A DNA stretch of 34,121 bases. Source: Enhydrobacter sp. Lineage in GTDB: Bacteria > Pseudomonadota > Alphaproteobacteria > Reyranellales > Reyranellaceae. Numbering within the stretch: position 1 is the stretch's first letter; every line of letters begins with the position of its first letter. Where the stretch lies: the NCBI GenBank assembly GCA_026126105.1, contig JAHCJV010000064.1, forward strand, positions 1 through 34,121, in the 5' to 3' direction. The translations under genes were made by a program, and so were the position numbers. This document shows, one piece after another, positions 8,378 to 16,960 of this stretch. A model generated the notes under the pieces. It saw only the letters and a program-made list of their open reading frames with translations, was not told the origin of the DNA and made no database searches.

Positions 8378-9321
8378 GCGACGCCCTGCTCGAGACCCGG
8401 GGTCTCGCCCATCATTTCCGGCTGAAGGACGGGCGGGCCGTGCGCGCGGTCGACGGGGTCGACCTAGCGGTGCAGGCCGGCGAGATCCTGGGCATCGTGG
8501 GCGAGTCCGGCTGCGGCAAGTCCACGCTCGGCAAGACGCTGATCGGCGTGCTGCGCGCCGACGACGGCACCGTGATTTACGACGGCGCTCCGATCCAGAA
8601 CCTCAAGGGTCCGGCGTTGCGCGCGGTGCGCTCCCGCCTGCAGTATGTCTATCAGGACGCGGGGGCCGCGCTCGATCCTCGCTGGACGATCGGCCGCTCG
8701 CTCGACGAGGCGCTCGTCATCCACACTAAGCTGTCGCGGGCCGAACGTTCGGCACGGGTGCGCGAGACGCTCGCCGCCGTCGGCCTGCACGAAGACCAAC
8801 TCTCGCTCTACCCGCACGAGATCTCGGGCGGCCAGCAGCGCCGCGTCGGGCTGGCGCGCGTCCTGGCCCTCCATCCCCGCGTCCTGATCCTGGACGAGCC
8901 GACGTCAGGTCTCGACGTGTCGGTGCAGGCGACCATCCTCAAGCTGCTCGTTGCCCTCTGGCGGCAGTACGGCCTGACCCTGCTCTTCATCTCGCACGAC
9001 CTTGCGGTGGTGCGCAGCATCTGCACGCGGGTTGCCGTGATGTATCTCGGCCGCATCGTCGAGACCGGCTCGACTGCCGATCTGTTCGTCAATCCACGTC
9101 ATCCCTATACGAAGTCGCTGCTGGCCGCCGTGCCGCAACCCGGCGGGCCGCGCGTCATCGACCAGGCCTGGCTGGAAGGCGAGCCGCCCGACCCGCTCGA
9201 TATTCCATCGGGTTGCCGCTTTCGCAACCGATGCCCGATGGCGCAGCGGCGCTGCGCCGCGGAGGATCCGGCCTTGCGCGCGCTCGCGCCGACCCAGGCT
9301 GCCGCCTGCCATTTCGCCTAG
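8374..9321 (+). CDS. Peptide ABC transporter ATPase, DppF/OppF-type
   Basis: A 315-residue partner ATPase. Walker A is GESGCGKST (43-51), the signature ISGGQQRRV, Walker B LILDEPTSGLDVS, followed by LLFISHDLAVV and the C-terminal CRFRNRCPMAQRRC cluster. ATG 8374 overlaps the previous stop. With the DppD-type protein it forms the nucleotide-binding pair for the permeases encoded at 5432-7350. It ends 20 bases before the DUF917 gene, so transport and the following enzyme genes are very probably one transcript. Confidence 0.93.
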   Translation: MSDALLETRGLAHHFRLKDGRAVRAVDGVDLAVQAGEILGIVGESGCGKSTLGKTLIGVLRADDGTVIYDGAPIQNLKGPALRAVRSRLQYVYQDAGAALDPRWTIGRSLDEALVIHTKLSRAERSARVRETLAAVGLHEDQLSLYPHEISGGQQRRVGLARVLALHPRVLILDEPTSGLDVSVQATILKLLVALWRQYGLTLLFISHDLAVVRSICTRVAVMYLGRIVETGSTADLFVNPRHPYTKSLLAAVPQPGGPRVIDQAWLEGEPPDPLDIPSGCRFRNRCPMAQRRCAAEDPALRALAPTQAAACHFA

Positions 9322-9341
9322 TTCGCAAAGGACACCGTTCG

Positions 9342-10439
9342 ATGCCCGCGCCTCCCAAGAGAATAACGATGGACGACCTCGAGGCCTTCGCGATCGGCGC
9401 CTGGATCCTGGGGACCGGCGGCGGCGGCGATCCGTACTTCTCGCTGCTCGAGGCGCGCCAGCATTGGGGCGCCGGCAAGTCGGTCGACCTGATCGATCCG
9501 CTTTCGCTCGACGACGACGACGCGATCGCCTGCATCGGACAGATGGGCGCGCCGATCGCCATGCAGGAGAAGATGGTCGACGGGCCGCTGATCGCCCGCA
9601 CCATCACCATGATGGAAGAGCACATCGGGAAGAAGTTCAAAGCCATCATGATGTGGGAGGTCGGCGGCAACAACGGATTCCAGCCGTTCCTCGCCGGCGC
9701 CCTGCTCGGCCTCCCGGTCGTCGACTGCGACGCCATGGGACGCGCCTTCCCGCGCGCCGACATGACCACCTTCGCGATCCGCGACCTGCCGGCCTATCCC
9801 TGGACGATGATCGACATCCGCGACAACAGCGTGATCCTCACCTCGGCGGTCGACTGGACCTGGATGGAGCAGATGACGCGCAAGATCTGCACAGTGTGGG
9901 GCTCGCTGGCCGCGACCTGCAAGGCGCCGCGCACCGGCCGCGACGCAAAGGACTCCGCGTGCCTGCATACCGCGACGAAATCCCTACGCATCGGGCACGC
10001 GGTTCAGGCCGCGCGCCGCAACCATACCGATCCGGTCGAGGCCGTGGTGAAGAGCGAGCACGGCCTTCTCGTGTTCCGCGGCAAGGTTACCGACGTCCTG
10101 CGACGCGCGGCGGAGGGCTGGCTGCGCGGCACCGTCGTGATCGAGGGGCTGGACGAGCATCGCGGCGAGACCTTCCGCGTCGATTTCCAGAACGAATGGT
10201 CGATCGGCTGGCTGAACGACGAGGTCAAGGTCACCGTACCCGACCTGATCTGCCTCATGGATACGGTGTCGGGAGAGGCGGTCGGCACCGAGACCGTGCG
10301 CTACGGCCAGCGGGTCAGCGTGATCGCCCTTCCGGCACCGGCGATCCTGATGTCGCCCAAGGGCCTGAAGCACGTCGGTCCGCGCGCCTTCGGCTACGAC
10401 ATCGACTTCAAGTCCATCTTTCCGGAGAGCGTCCGATGA
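9342..10439 (+). CDS. DUF917 / S-methyl-thiohydantoin-desulfurase-like protein
   Basis: A 365-residue cytoplasmic protein of the DUF917 family (renamed after an S-methyl thiohydantoin desulfurase; recalled). Visible landmarks are LGTGGGGDPY near residues 23-32, WEVGGNNGFQPF near 105-116, VDCDAMGRAFP near 127-137, and GPRAFGYDIDF near the C-terminus. Length is normal for the family. Members are regularly encoded beside hydantoinase/oxoprolinase-type proteins, exactly as here (ATGA overlap with the next gene). A ribosome site AAAGGA (9327-9332) supports ATG 9342; ATG 9369 is an alternative. The reaction in this organism is unknown. Its link to a peptide-type importer suggests work on a cyclic amide or hydantoin-like compound (inference). 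Confidence 0.88.
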   Translation: MPAPPKRITMDDLEAFAIGAWILGTGGGGDPYFSLLEARQHWGAGKSVDLIDPLSLDDDDAIACIGQMGAPIAMQEKMVDGPLIARTITMMEEHIGKKFKAIMMWEVGGNNGFQPFLAGALLGLPVVDCDAMGRAFPRADMTTFAIRDLPAYPWTMIDIRDNSVILTSAVDWTWMEQMTRKICTVWGSLAATCKAPRTGRDAKDSACLHTATKSLRIGHAVQAARRNHTDPVEAVVKSEHGLLVFRGKVTDVLRRAAEGWLRGTVVIEGLDEHRGETFRVDFQNEWSIGWLNDEVKVTVPDLICLMDTVSGEAVGTETVRYGQRVSVIALPAPAILMSPKGLKHVGPRAFGYDIDFKSIFPESVR

Positions 10440-11983
10440 TCTCCCTCGGCATCGATGTCGGCGGCACCAACACCGACGCCGTCCTGATCGACGGCAAGGC
10501 CGTGCTGCAGGCGGTCAAGACCGCCACGACGGAGGAGGTCGGCGACGGCATCGTCACGGCGCTGCAGCGTCTCGTGCAGGCGAGTGCGATCGATCCCGCG
10601 CGGATCGACGCGGTGATGATCGGCACGACGCATTTCACCAATGCCGTCGTCCAGCGCCGCCATGTCGCCAGGATCGCCGCGGTTCGCATCGGCCTGCCGG
10701 CGGCAGCGACCCTGCCGCCGTTCGTCGACTGGCCGGCCGACCTGCGCGGCCTGGTGCAAGGACCGACCTTCATGATCCGCGGCGGCCACGAGCTCGACGG
10801 CTTGCCGATCGCGCCGTTCGACCGCGCGGCGATGAAGGAAGCCGCGAAGGAGATCCGCGATTCCGGCGTGGACGCGGTCGGCATCGCCTCTGTGTTTTCT
10901 CCCCTCAACGACGAGTCGGAGCAGGAAGCGGCGGAGATACTTTCCGCCGTCGCCCCGGGCATCTCCATCACCCAGTCGCACCAGCTCGGCCGGATCGGTC
11001 TGCTCGCGCGCGAGAACGTCACCTTGCTCAACGCGGCCCTGGTCGGGCTGGCGAAGCGCACGGCGGAAGGTTTCGTGCGGGCGCTCGCCAATTCGGGCAT
11101 CAAGGCGCCGCTATACATCACGCAGAACGACGGCACGGTGAGCCTTGCCGGGCAAGCCGCCCGCTTTCCCGTGCATTGCTTCGCGTCGGGGCCGACGAAC
11201 TCCTTGCGCGGCGCGGCCTTCCTGTCAGGCATCGAGGACGCGATGGTCGTCGATGTCGGCGGCACCACGTCGGACGTCGGCTGCCTGCGCCAAGGCTTCC
11301 CGCGCGAGGCCAACAACAACGTCGAGGTCGGTGGCGTGCGCACCGCCTTCCGCATGCCCGACCTGCTGTCGATCGGCCTGGGCGGCGGCACGCTGGTCGA
11401 TCCGGCCGACCCCGCGCGCATCGGCCCGGTCAGCACCGGCTTCCAGCTGACCGAACGCGCGCTGGTGTTCGGCGGCCATGAGCTGACCTGCACGGACGTC
11501 GCCGTCGCCGCCGGGCTGATAGAGCTCGGCGACCGTGACCGCGTCGCCGGACTCGACAAGGGCTTCGTTGACGCCGCCCTCGCCCGCTGCCATGCGATGC
11601 TCGTGGAGGCGGTCGATCGCATGAAGACCGAGGCCGGCGACGTTCCGCTGATCGCGGTCGGGGGCGGCTGCTTCCTGGTGCCTTCGAAAATGGAGGGCGT
11701 CAGCGAGGTCGTGCATGTTCCGCACCAGGGCGTCGCCAATGCCGTCGGCGCCGCCATCGCCCAGGTCTCCGGCGAGGTCGACCAGGTTTTCCAGGGAATG
11801 AAGCGGGAGGAAGCGCTGGAGCGCGCCCACGCGATGGCCTCCGAACGCGCCGTCCGCGCCGGCGCCGTGCCCGCGTCGCTCGCCGTCGTCGACCAGGAGG
11901 ACATCCCCCTCAGCTACCTGCCCTTCAACAGCCTGCGCGTCCGCGTGCGCGTGGTCGGCGACATTGCCGGCCACACGCTATAG
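10436..11983 (+). CDS. Hydantoinase/oxoprolinase family protein (HyuA-like, short form)
   Basis: A 515-residue protein of the hydantoinase A/oxoprolinase family, whose members typically open cyclic amides such as hydantoins or 5-oxoproline, often with ATP. The N-terminal domain starts with the phosphate-binding motif GIDVGGTNTDAVLID (residues 5-19). The central ASKHA domain shows VVDVGGTTSDVG, and GLGGGTLVDPADP and AVGGGCFLVP follow. No HyuB-type subunit gene follows; the partner here is the DUF917 gene, which overlaps it by four bases. This is the last gene of the long + strand operon. Exact substrate is unknown; the annotation as an acting hydantoinase is by family only. Confidence 0.9.
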   Translation: MISLGIDVGGTNTDAVLIDGKAVLQAVKTATTEEVGDGIVTALQRLVQASAIDPARIDAVMIGTTHFTNAVVQRRHVARIAAVRIGLPAAATLPPFVDWPADLRGLVQGPTFMIRGGHELDGLPIAPFDRAAMKEAAKEIRDSGVDAVGIASVFSPLNDESEQEAAEILSAVAPGISITQSHQLGRIGLLARENVTLLNAALVGLAKRTAEGFVRALANSGIKAPLYITQNDGTVSLAGQAARFPVHCFASGPTNSLRGAAFLSGIEDAMVVDVGGTTSDVGCLRQGFPREANNNVEVGGVRTAFRMPDLLSIGLGGGTLVDPADPARIGPVSTGFQLTERALVFGGHELTCTDVAVAAGLIELGDRDRVAGLDKGFVDAALARCHAMLVEAVDRMKTEAGDVPLIAVGGGCFLVPSKMEGVSEVVHVPHQGVANAVGAAIAQVSGEVDQVFQGMKREEALERAHAMASERAVRAGAVPASLAVVDQEDIPLSYLPFNSLRVRVRVVGDIAGHTL

Positions 11984-12002
11984 ACACCGCCACCAGGCCA
12001 TC

Positions 12003-12024
12003 TTCAGCCATCTTGATGGCTGAA
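12003..12024. promoter_or_regulatory. Operator-like palindrome upstream of vapBC
   Basis: Ten-bp perfect arms separated by two bases (TTCAGCCATC-TT-GATGGCTGAA), 42 bases before the antitoxin GTG start. Part of the arm also occurs just upstream as a direct repeat (GCCATCTT at about 11998 and again at 12008). VapBC operons are normally autorepressed by binding of the antitoxin or complex to such inverted repeats, so this is the best operator candidate. The promoter itself is not obvious. As a transcribed hairpin it lacks a T-run, which argues against a terminator. Confidence 0.65.
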
Positions 12025-12065
12025 TTCCATTTCACTATGTTCCATCGCAAGGATGGAGCGAACGC

Positions 12066-12314
12066 GTGGCAGCACCTCAACTTTCCGTTCGTAGCGCAAA
12101 AGCACGTGACCTTGCTCACCGTCTGGCCCGGCGGGAAAGGCGTTCGATAGCCGAGATCGTAGAGCGCGCTCTGGAAGCCTATGAGATCCGTGAAACAGGT
12201 CGCGAGCCGGCGTCTTCGTTCTATGCGCGACTTTCGCGCGAATGTGGGACCGACATCGACCTCGACACGTTCATCCGCAAGTCTCGGCGCATCAATCCCG
12301 GGCCGAAGCTTTGA
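12066..12314 (+). CDS. VapB-family antitoxin
   Basis: An 82-residue antitoxin of the transcription-factor type seen with PIN toxins (PSK_trans_fac/VapB-like; recalled). The N-terminal half (LSVRSAKARDLAHRLARR then RRSIAEIVERALEAYE) forms the short DNA-binding ribbon-helix-helix-like part. The C-terminal part (FYARLSRECGTDIDLD) would wrap the toxin. The start is GTG at 12066, with AAGGA/GGAG (12049-12058) upstream. Its stop overlaps the toxin start, the normal arrangement for VapBC. It should neutralise the toxin and repress the operon. Confidence 0.85.
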   Translation: MAAPQLSVRSAKARDLAHRLARRERRSIAEIVERALEAYEIRETGREPASSFYARLSRECGTDIDLDTFIRKSRRINPGPKL

Positions 12315-12724
12315 TCTTTGTCGATACCAACATCATCTCGGAAACGCTCCGCAAGGCGCCCGACCCGAGAGTCCTGGACTGGCTCGTGCAGCACGACGCA
12401 GAACTCGCCTTGCCGACGGTGACGATCGCCGAAATAGCATTCGGCATTCAGAAGATATTGCCCGATCAGCGGGCGAAAAGGCTGCAGCAGGGCCTTTCTG
12501 ACTGGAGGCGCCGCTTCGCAGGGAGGATATTCGGACTGACAGAAGACGCTGCTCTTGCTTACGGCGAGATCATGGGCGCCGCTTCTCGTCGGGGCCTGGG
12601 AATGTCAGCACCGGATGGCATGATCGCGGCGATTGTCCAGGTCAACAACGGCCGCCTTGCCACGCGCAATCTCGACGATTTCCAATCGACCGGACTCGAT
12701 CTCGTTTCACCCTGGGACTATTAG
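12311..12724 (+). CDS. VapC toxin, PIN-domain ribonuclease
   Basis: A 137-residue PIN-domain protein. It begins MIFVDTNIISE with the first catalytic Asp5. The other acidic residues fall at Glu41 (TIAEIAFG), Asp102 (SAPDGMIAA) and around Asp122 (ATRNLDDF), matching the metal-binding set of VapC toxins, which cut RNA (often tRNA or rRNA). The start is TTG at 12311, overlapping the antitoxin stop by four bases (TTGA). An ATG start 69 bases earlier would add 23 residues not seen in the family. The gene ends 12 bases from the convergent Ldh2-family gene. Confidence 0.88.
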   Translation: MIFVDTNIISETLRKAPDPRVLDWLVQHDAELALPTVTIAEIAFGIQKILPDQRAKRLQQGLSDWRRRFAGRIFGLTEDAALAYGEIMGAASRRGLGMSAPDGMIAAIVQVNNGRLATRNLDDFQSTGLDLVSPWDY

Positions 12725-12736
12725 CGGCATCGATTG

Positions 12737-13831
12737 CTACGGCGAGACGGCCTGCTGGATGCGGCGCTCGTCGAGGCCGACGGAGCGGGCGGTTTCGACG
12801 ATCGCGGCCCAGGTGTCGTCGGGAAGCGGCACGCCCTCGGCCAGCCGCTTCTGGCGCATGCGTACCTCGGGTTCGCCCGGGACGAGGATCTCGCCGCCCT
12901 CGGACGCCGGCCGCGAGCTCTTTACGAAGGCGACGTACTTCGCGACGTCCCTCGGGAAGAATCCTTCGGGGTCGAACACCTTGGGATCGACGTAGAACGA
13001 CAGCATGCCGTTGGCGAAGCGGCCGCGCTTGGGATCGGTCGCGCCGTTGCCGGCCAGCGAGCCGCCCAGCATCTCGCACATGAAGGCGAGGCCCGAGCCC
13101 TTGTGGTCGCCGAACGCCTGGATCGCGCCGGTCCCCTTGCTGTGGTCGCGCGGCCCGGTCGGGGTGTAATCGCCGTAGAGCAGATGAGGGTCGCCGCTCG
13201 GCTTGCCGTCCGGCCCGATCAGCGCGCCTTCCGGGATTTTCTTGCCGCCCTGGCTGGCGACCAGCACCTTGCCCTCGGCCACGATCGAAGTCGCGAAGTC
13301 GAGCACCAGCGGGTCCTGGCCGGGCCTCGGGATGCCGACGCAATAGGGCGCGGTAGAGAAGCGGCGGTCGACACCGCCGAACGGTGCCACCAGCACGCTG
13401 CCCGAGGCATTGACGAAATGCACCGAGACCAGGCCTTCGGCCGCCGCCATCTCGGCCCAGTCGCCGACCCGACCGACATGGCCCGCATTGCGAAGGGTCA
13501 CCGCCGACAGGCCGTTCCTGCGACACTTCTCGATGCCGATGCGCACCGCCTGCGGCGTCACGGTCTGGCCGAAGCCGTACTTGCCGTCGATCACCGCGAT
13601 CACCGGCGTGTCGACCACGACCTCGACGGTGACGTCGGCCACGACGGTGCCGTTCTTCTTCTGCGCGGCATAGCGCGGCACGCGGATCACGCCGTGGCTG
13701 TCGTGCCCCGTCAGGTTGGCGCTGACCAGGTAGCGCCCGATGCGGCCGCCCTCCTCCGTCGAGCAGCCCGCGGAGGCAAAGATGTCGGCGACGAAGGCCT
13801 CGAGCGCCTGCGCCTTGATGGTGACTGTCAT
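12737..13831 (-). CDS. Malate/L-lactate dehydrogenase family (Ldh2) oxidoreductase
   Basis: A 364-residue NAD(P)-dependent 2-hydroxyacid or imine dehydrogenase of the Ldh2 family, which is distinct from classical lactate dehydrogenases. It has the conserved GHDSHGV motif (42-48), the second conserved loop LRNAGHVGRVGDWAE (His118), APFGGVDRRFSTAP for cofactor binding, and GDHKGSGLAFMCEMLGG towards the C-terminus. AGAGGA lies upstream of the ATG. Family members act on malate, lactate, ureidoglycolate, 2,3-diketogulonate or piperideine-carboxylate. Its position at the end of a sugar-type ABC operon favours a sugar-acid or hydroxyacid substrate (inference). It is separated from the SDR gene by a large palindrome. 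Confidence 0.93.
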   Translation of the reverse strand: MTVTIKAQALEAFVADIFASAGCSTEEGGRIGRYLVSANLTGHDSHGVIRVPRYAAQKKNGTVVADVTVEVVVDTPVIAVIDGKYGFGQTVTPQAVRIGIEKCRRNGLSAVTLRNAGHVGRVGDWAEMAAAEGLVSVHFVNASGSVLVAPFGGVDRRFSTAPYCVGIPRPGQDPLVLDFATSIVAEGKVLVASQGGKKIPEGALIGPDGKPSGDPHLLYGDYTPTGPRDHSKGTGAIQAFGDHKGSGLAFMCEMLGGSLAGNGATDPKRGRFANGMLSFYVDPKVFDPEGFFPRDVAKYVAFVKSSRPASEGGEILVPGEPEVRMRQKRLAEGVPLPDDTWAAIVETARSVGLDERRIQQAVSP

Positions 13832-13850
13832 ACGCTACTGTCCTCTTCGT

Positions 13851-13936
13851 ACGCTGGGAGCGCGGCTCTCCAGAGCCGCTCTTCCTTCGGTCTGCCACAT
13901 CTCATGAGCGGCTCTGGAGAGCCGCGCTCCCAGCGT
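13851..13936. repeat. Perfect 31-bp inverted repeat (large palindromic element)
   Basis: Arms 13851-13881 and 13906-13936 match perfectly over 31 bp with a 24-base loop. Each arm also contains an internal palindrome (GCGGCTCT-CC-AGAGCCGC), so it could form either one long hairpin or two small ones. The right arm runs into the last base of the SDR stop codon (13936-13938). The element fills the 104-base gap between the SDR and Ldh2 genes. There is no T-run after it on either strand. It looks like a dispersed palindromic (REP/MITE-like) repeat rather than a designed terminator, but it could modulate expression of the distal gene. Confidence 0.9.
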
Positions 13937-14700
13937 CACGTATTGCTGCGCCGCAGGTTGGCGACGTAACCGCGGTTCCAGGTCGGCGTGATCCAGACCT
14001 CGTTGATCGTGATGTGCGGCGGCAGGCAGGCGATGTAGCGGATCAGGTCGCCGACATCCTCCGACTGGGCCATGCGCTTGCGCTCGTCCGGCGTGATCGG
14101 CACCGGCCGCTTGTCGAGGATCGGCGTGGCGACCTCGCCCGGCAGCAGCGCGCAGGATCGGATGCCGTTCACGCATTCCTCCTGGTTGATGGTGTGGCTC
14201 ATCGCCACCACGCCGTGCTTGGCGGCCGAGTAGGCCGGGCCCGAGAGCAGGCTGGGGTTGCGGCCGGCCATCGAGGAGGTGTGGATCAGCACGCCGTCCT
14301 GCTGCTTGCGCATCATCGGCAGCACCGCCGTGGTGCAATAGAAGGCGCTCGACAGGTTGCCGTCGATCACCTGTTCGGCACCCTCCGGCGTGAGCTTGGC
14401 CCAGCTGCGCTCGAGGATGTTGAGACCGGCGTTGTTCACCAGGATGTCGCAACGGCCGTGCTCGGTCTCGATCTCCCGGGCGATCTTCGTGACCGCCGCA
14501 GCCTTCATGAGGTCGCCCGGCTTGATGTGAGCCTTGCCGCCGGCCTTCTCGATGGTCGCCGCGGTCTCCTGCAGCGGCTCCTTGCGCCGCCCGGTCAGCA
14601 CGATCGTCGCGCCCTCCGCCGCCAGCGCGATTGCCGCCGCCTGCCCGATCCCCGAGCCCGCGCCGGTCACCCAGGCGACCTTGCCCGTCAACGAAGCCAT
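13936..14700 (-). CDS. Short-chain dehydrogenase/reductase (SDR)
   Basis: A 254-residue classical SDR. The cofactor motif TGAGSGIG is at 12-19, NNAG at 89-92, the catalytic Ser143 in HTSSMAG, and Tyr157/Lys161 in PAYSAAK. The Asn114 region (DGNLSSAF) completes the tetrad. ATG 14700 has AAGGGG about nine bases upstream; a TTG two codons earlier is less likely. It sits between the ABC ATPase and Ldh2 genes on the same strand, flanked on both sides by palindromic elements. It probably oxidises the sugar or polyol imported by the ABC system, or a product of it. Substrate unknown. Confidence 0.92.
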   Translation of the reverse strand: MASLTGKVAWVTGAGSGIGQAAAIALAAEGATIVLTGRRKEPLQETAATIEKAGGKAHIKPGDLMKAAAVTKIAREIETEHGRCDILVNNAGLNILERSWAKLTPEGAEQVIDGNLSSAFYCTTAVLPMMRKQQDGVLIHTSSMAGRNPSLLSGPAYSAAKHGVVAMSHTINQEECVNGIRSCALLPGEVATPILDKRPVPITPDERKRMAQSEDVGDLIRYIACLPPHITINEVWITPTWNRGYVANLRRSNT

Positions 14701-14721
14701 GACCAATTCCCCTTCCCAACG

Positions 14722-14859
14722 TTTCCTCCCTGCGCGAAGCGCGGGGAGGTGGCGCGGTAATCCGCGACGGAGGGGTCATAGGCCACGGTATCGGTGCGGC
14801 CCATGACCCCTCCGTCGCCGTATGACGGCGCCACCTCCCCGGCTTCGCCAGGGAGGAAA
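14722..14859. repeat. Long imperfect inverted repeat (about 62-bp arms)
   Basis: Left arm 14722-14784 and right arm 14798-14859 (as reverse complement) align over about 62 bp with a handful of mismatches and one single-base gap, around a 13-base loop. Conserved blocks are TTTCCTCCCT, GGGGAGGTGGCGC and GACGGAGGGGTCAT. It occupies almost all of the 163 bases between the ATPase stop (14864) and the SDR start (14700). From memory, similar sequences are common dispersed palindromes in alphaproteobacterial genomes; I could not check this. The transcript through it would form a very stable structure, which may reduce expression of the downstream SDR and Ldh2 genes. Confidence 0.88.
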
Positions 14860-14863
14860 GCTA

Positions 14864-15967
<1,104 letters not shown>

Positions 15968-16029
15968 GCCGTACTTTCCTTCCTTGAGCCGAGGTGCGCC
16001 GGCGACTTGTCCCGGAGCCCGCGGTACGC

Positions 16030-16923
16030 CTAGCCTTTGGTCGCGCCGGCGGTGAGGCCGGCAACATAGTAGTCCATCAGGAACGTGTAGATGATGATGG
16101 GAGGGGCCGCGCCCATGACGCAAGCCGCCATGATCGTGCCCCAGGCGAACACGTCGCCGCGGATGAGCTCGCGGACGATGCCGACCGTCAGCACGGCCTG
16201 ATCCGCGCTGTAGAGGTAGGCCAGCGGATAGAGGAACGCGCCCCACCCCACTGTGAAGGCGAAGATGGTGGCGGCGATGATGCCGGGCAGCGCGACGGGA
16301 ATGAAGATCTTCAGCAGGATCTGCGGATAGCTGGCGCCGTCGATCAGCGCGGCCTCGTCGAGCTCGCGCGGTATCGAGCTGAAATAGCCGATCATGATCC
16401 ATGTACAGAACGGCACCGCCAGAGTCGGGAACAGCAGCACCAATACCCAGGTGTTGTTGATCAGGCCCAGGCTGCCGACGATCTGGAACAGCGGGATGAA
16501 CAGCAGCGACGGCGGGACGAGGTAGGTCAGGAACACCCCGGTCGAGATCACCTGGCTGCCCTTGAAGCCCATGCGCGACAGGCTGAACGCCGCCAGGATG
16601 GCGATCGTCATGCTGAGGATCACCACCAATGCCGTGACCCAGACCGAATTGAAGAAGTAGCGCTGGAACTGGTCGTTGCTCACCAGATAGGCGAAATTCT
16701 CGAGGGTCGGATCCCGTGCGATCCAGGGATTGCCCTGCTGGGCCGAGATCTCCGCCGACGACTTCAGGCTTGTCATGATCATGTAGAACGGCGGCACGAG
16801 GAAGATCACCACGAAGACGCTGAGCGCGGCATAGCTGCCGCGCAGCGCCCAGCGGTTCTGCCGCTCGAGGCTGCCGACCTTCTTGCGCGGCGGGGCGCCC
16901 GCCATCGTCGCCGTGCTGGTCAC
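16030..16923 (-). CDS. Carbohydrate ABC permease, MalG/UgpE-type
   Basis: A 297-residue inner-membrane protein with six predicted segments. The first is YAALSVFVVIFLVPPFYMIM, followed by the periplasmic loop typical of MalG/UgpE. The coupling loop is DEAALIDGASYPQILLKIFIPVALPGI (EAA motif). The start is GTG at 16923 with GGAGG five bases upstream; ATG at 16905 is an alternative without a comparable site. It is 37 bases downstream of the partner permease gene and pairs with it to form the sugar channel. Confidence 0.93.
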   Translation of the reverse strand: MTSTATMAGAPPRKKVGSLERQNRWALRGSYAALSVFVVIFLVPPFYMIMTSLKSSAEISAQQGNPWIARDPTLENFAYLVSNDQFQRYFFNSVWVTALVVILSMTIAILAAFSLSRMGFKGSQVISTGVFLTYLVPPSLLFIPLFQIVGSLGLINNTWVLVLLFPTLAVPFCTWIMIGYFSSIPRELDEAALIDGASYPQILLKIFIPVALPGIIAATIFAFTVGWGAFLYPLAYLYSADQAVLTVGIVRELIRGDVFAWGTIMAACVMGAAPPIIIYTFLMDYYVAGLTAGATKG

Positions 16924-16960
16924 GTCGGCCTCCGTCCGGTCATGCGCTGTCCCCCGGCGC

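Noticed and set aside
12003..12024. Terminator for the hydantoinase operon
   Set aside because: The palindrome is followed by no T-run and sits close upstream of the antitoxin start, where an operator is the better explanation.
13851..14859. Insertion sequence remnants around the SDR gene
   Set aside because: No transposase fragment and no target-site duplication were seen; only palindromic non-coding elements are present.
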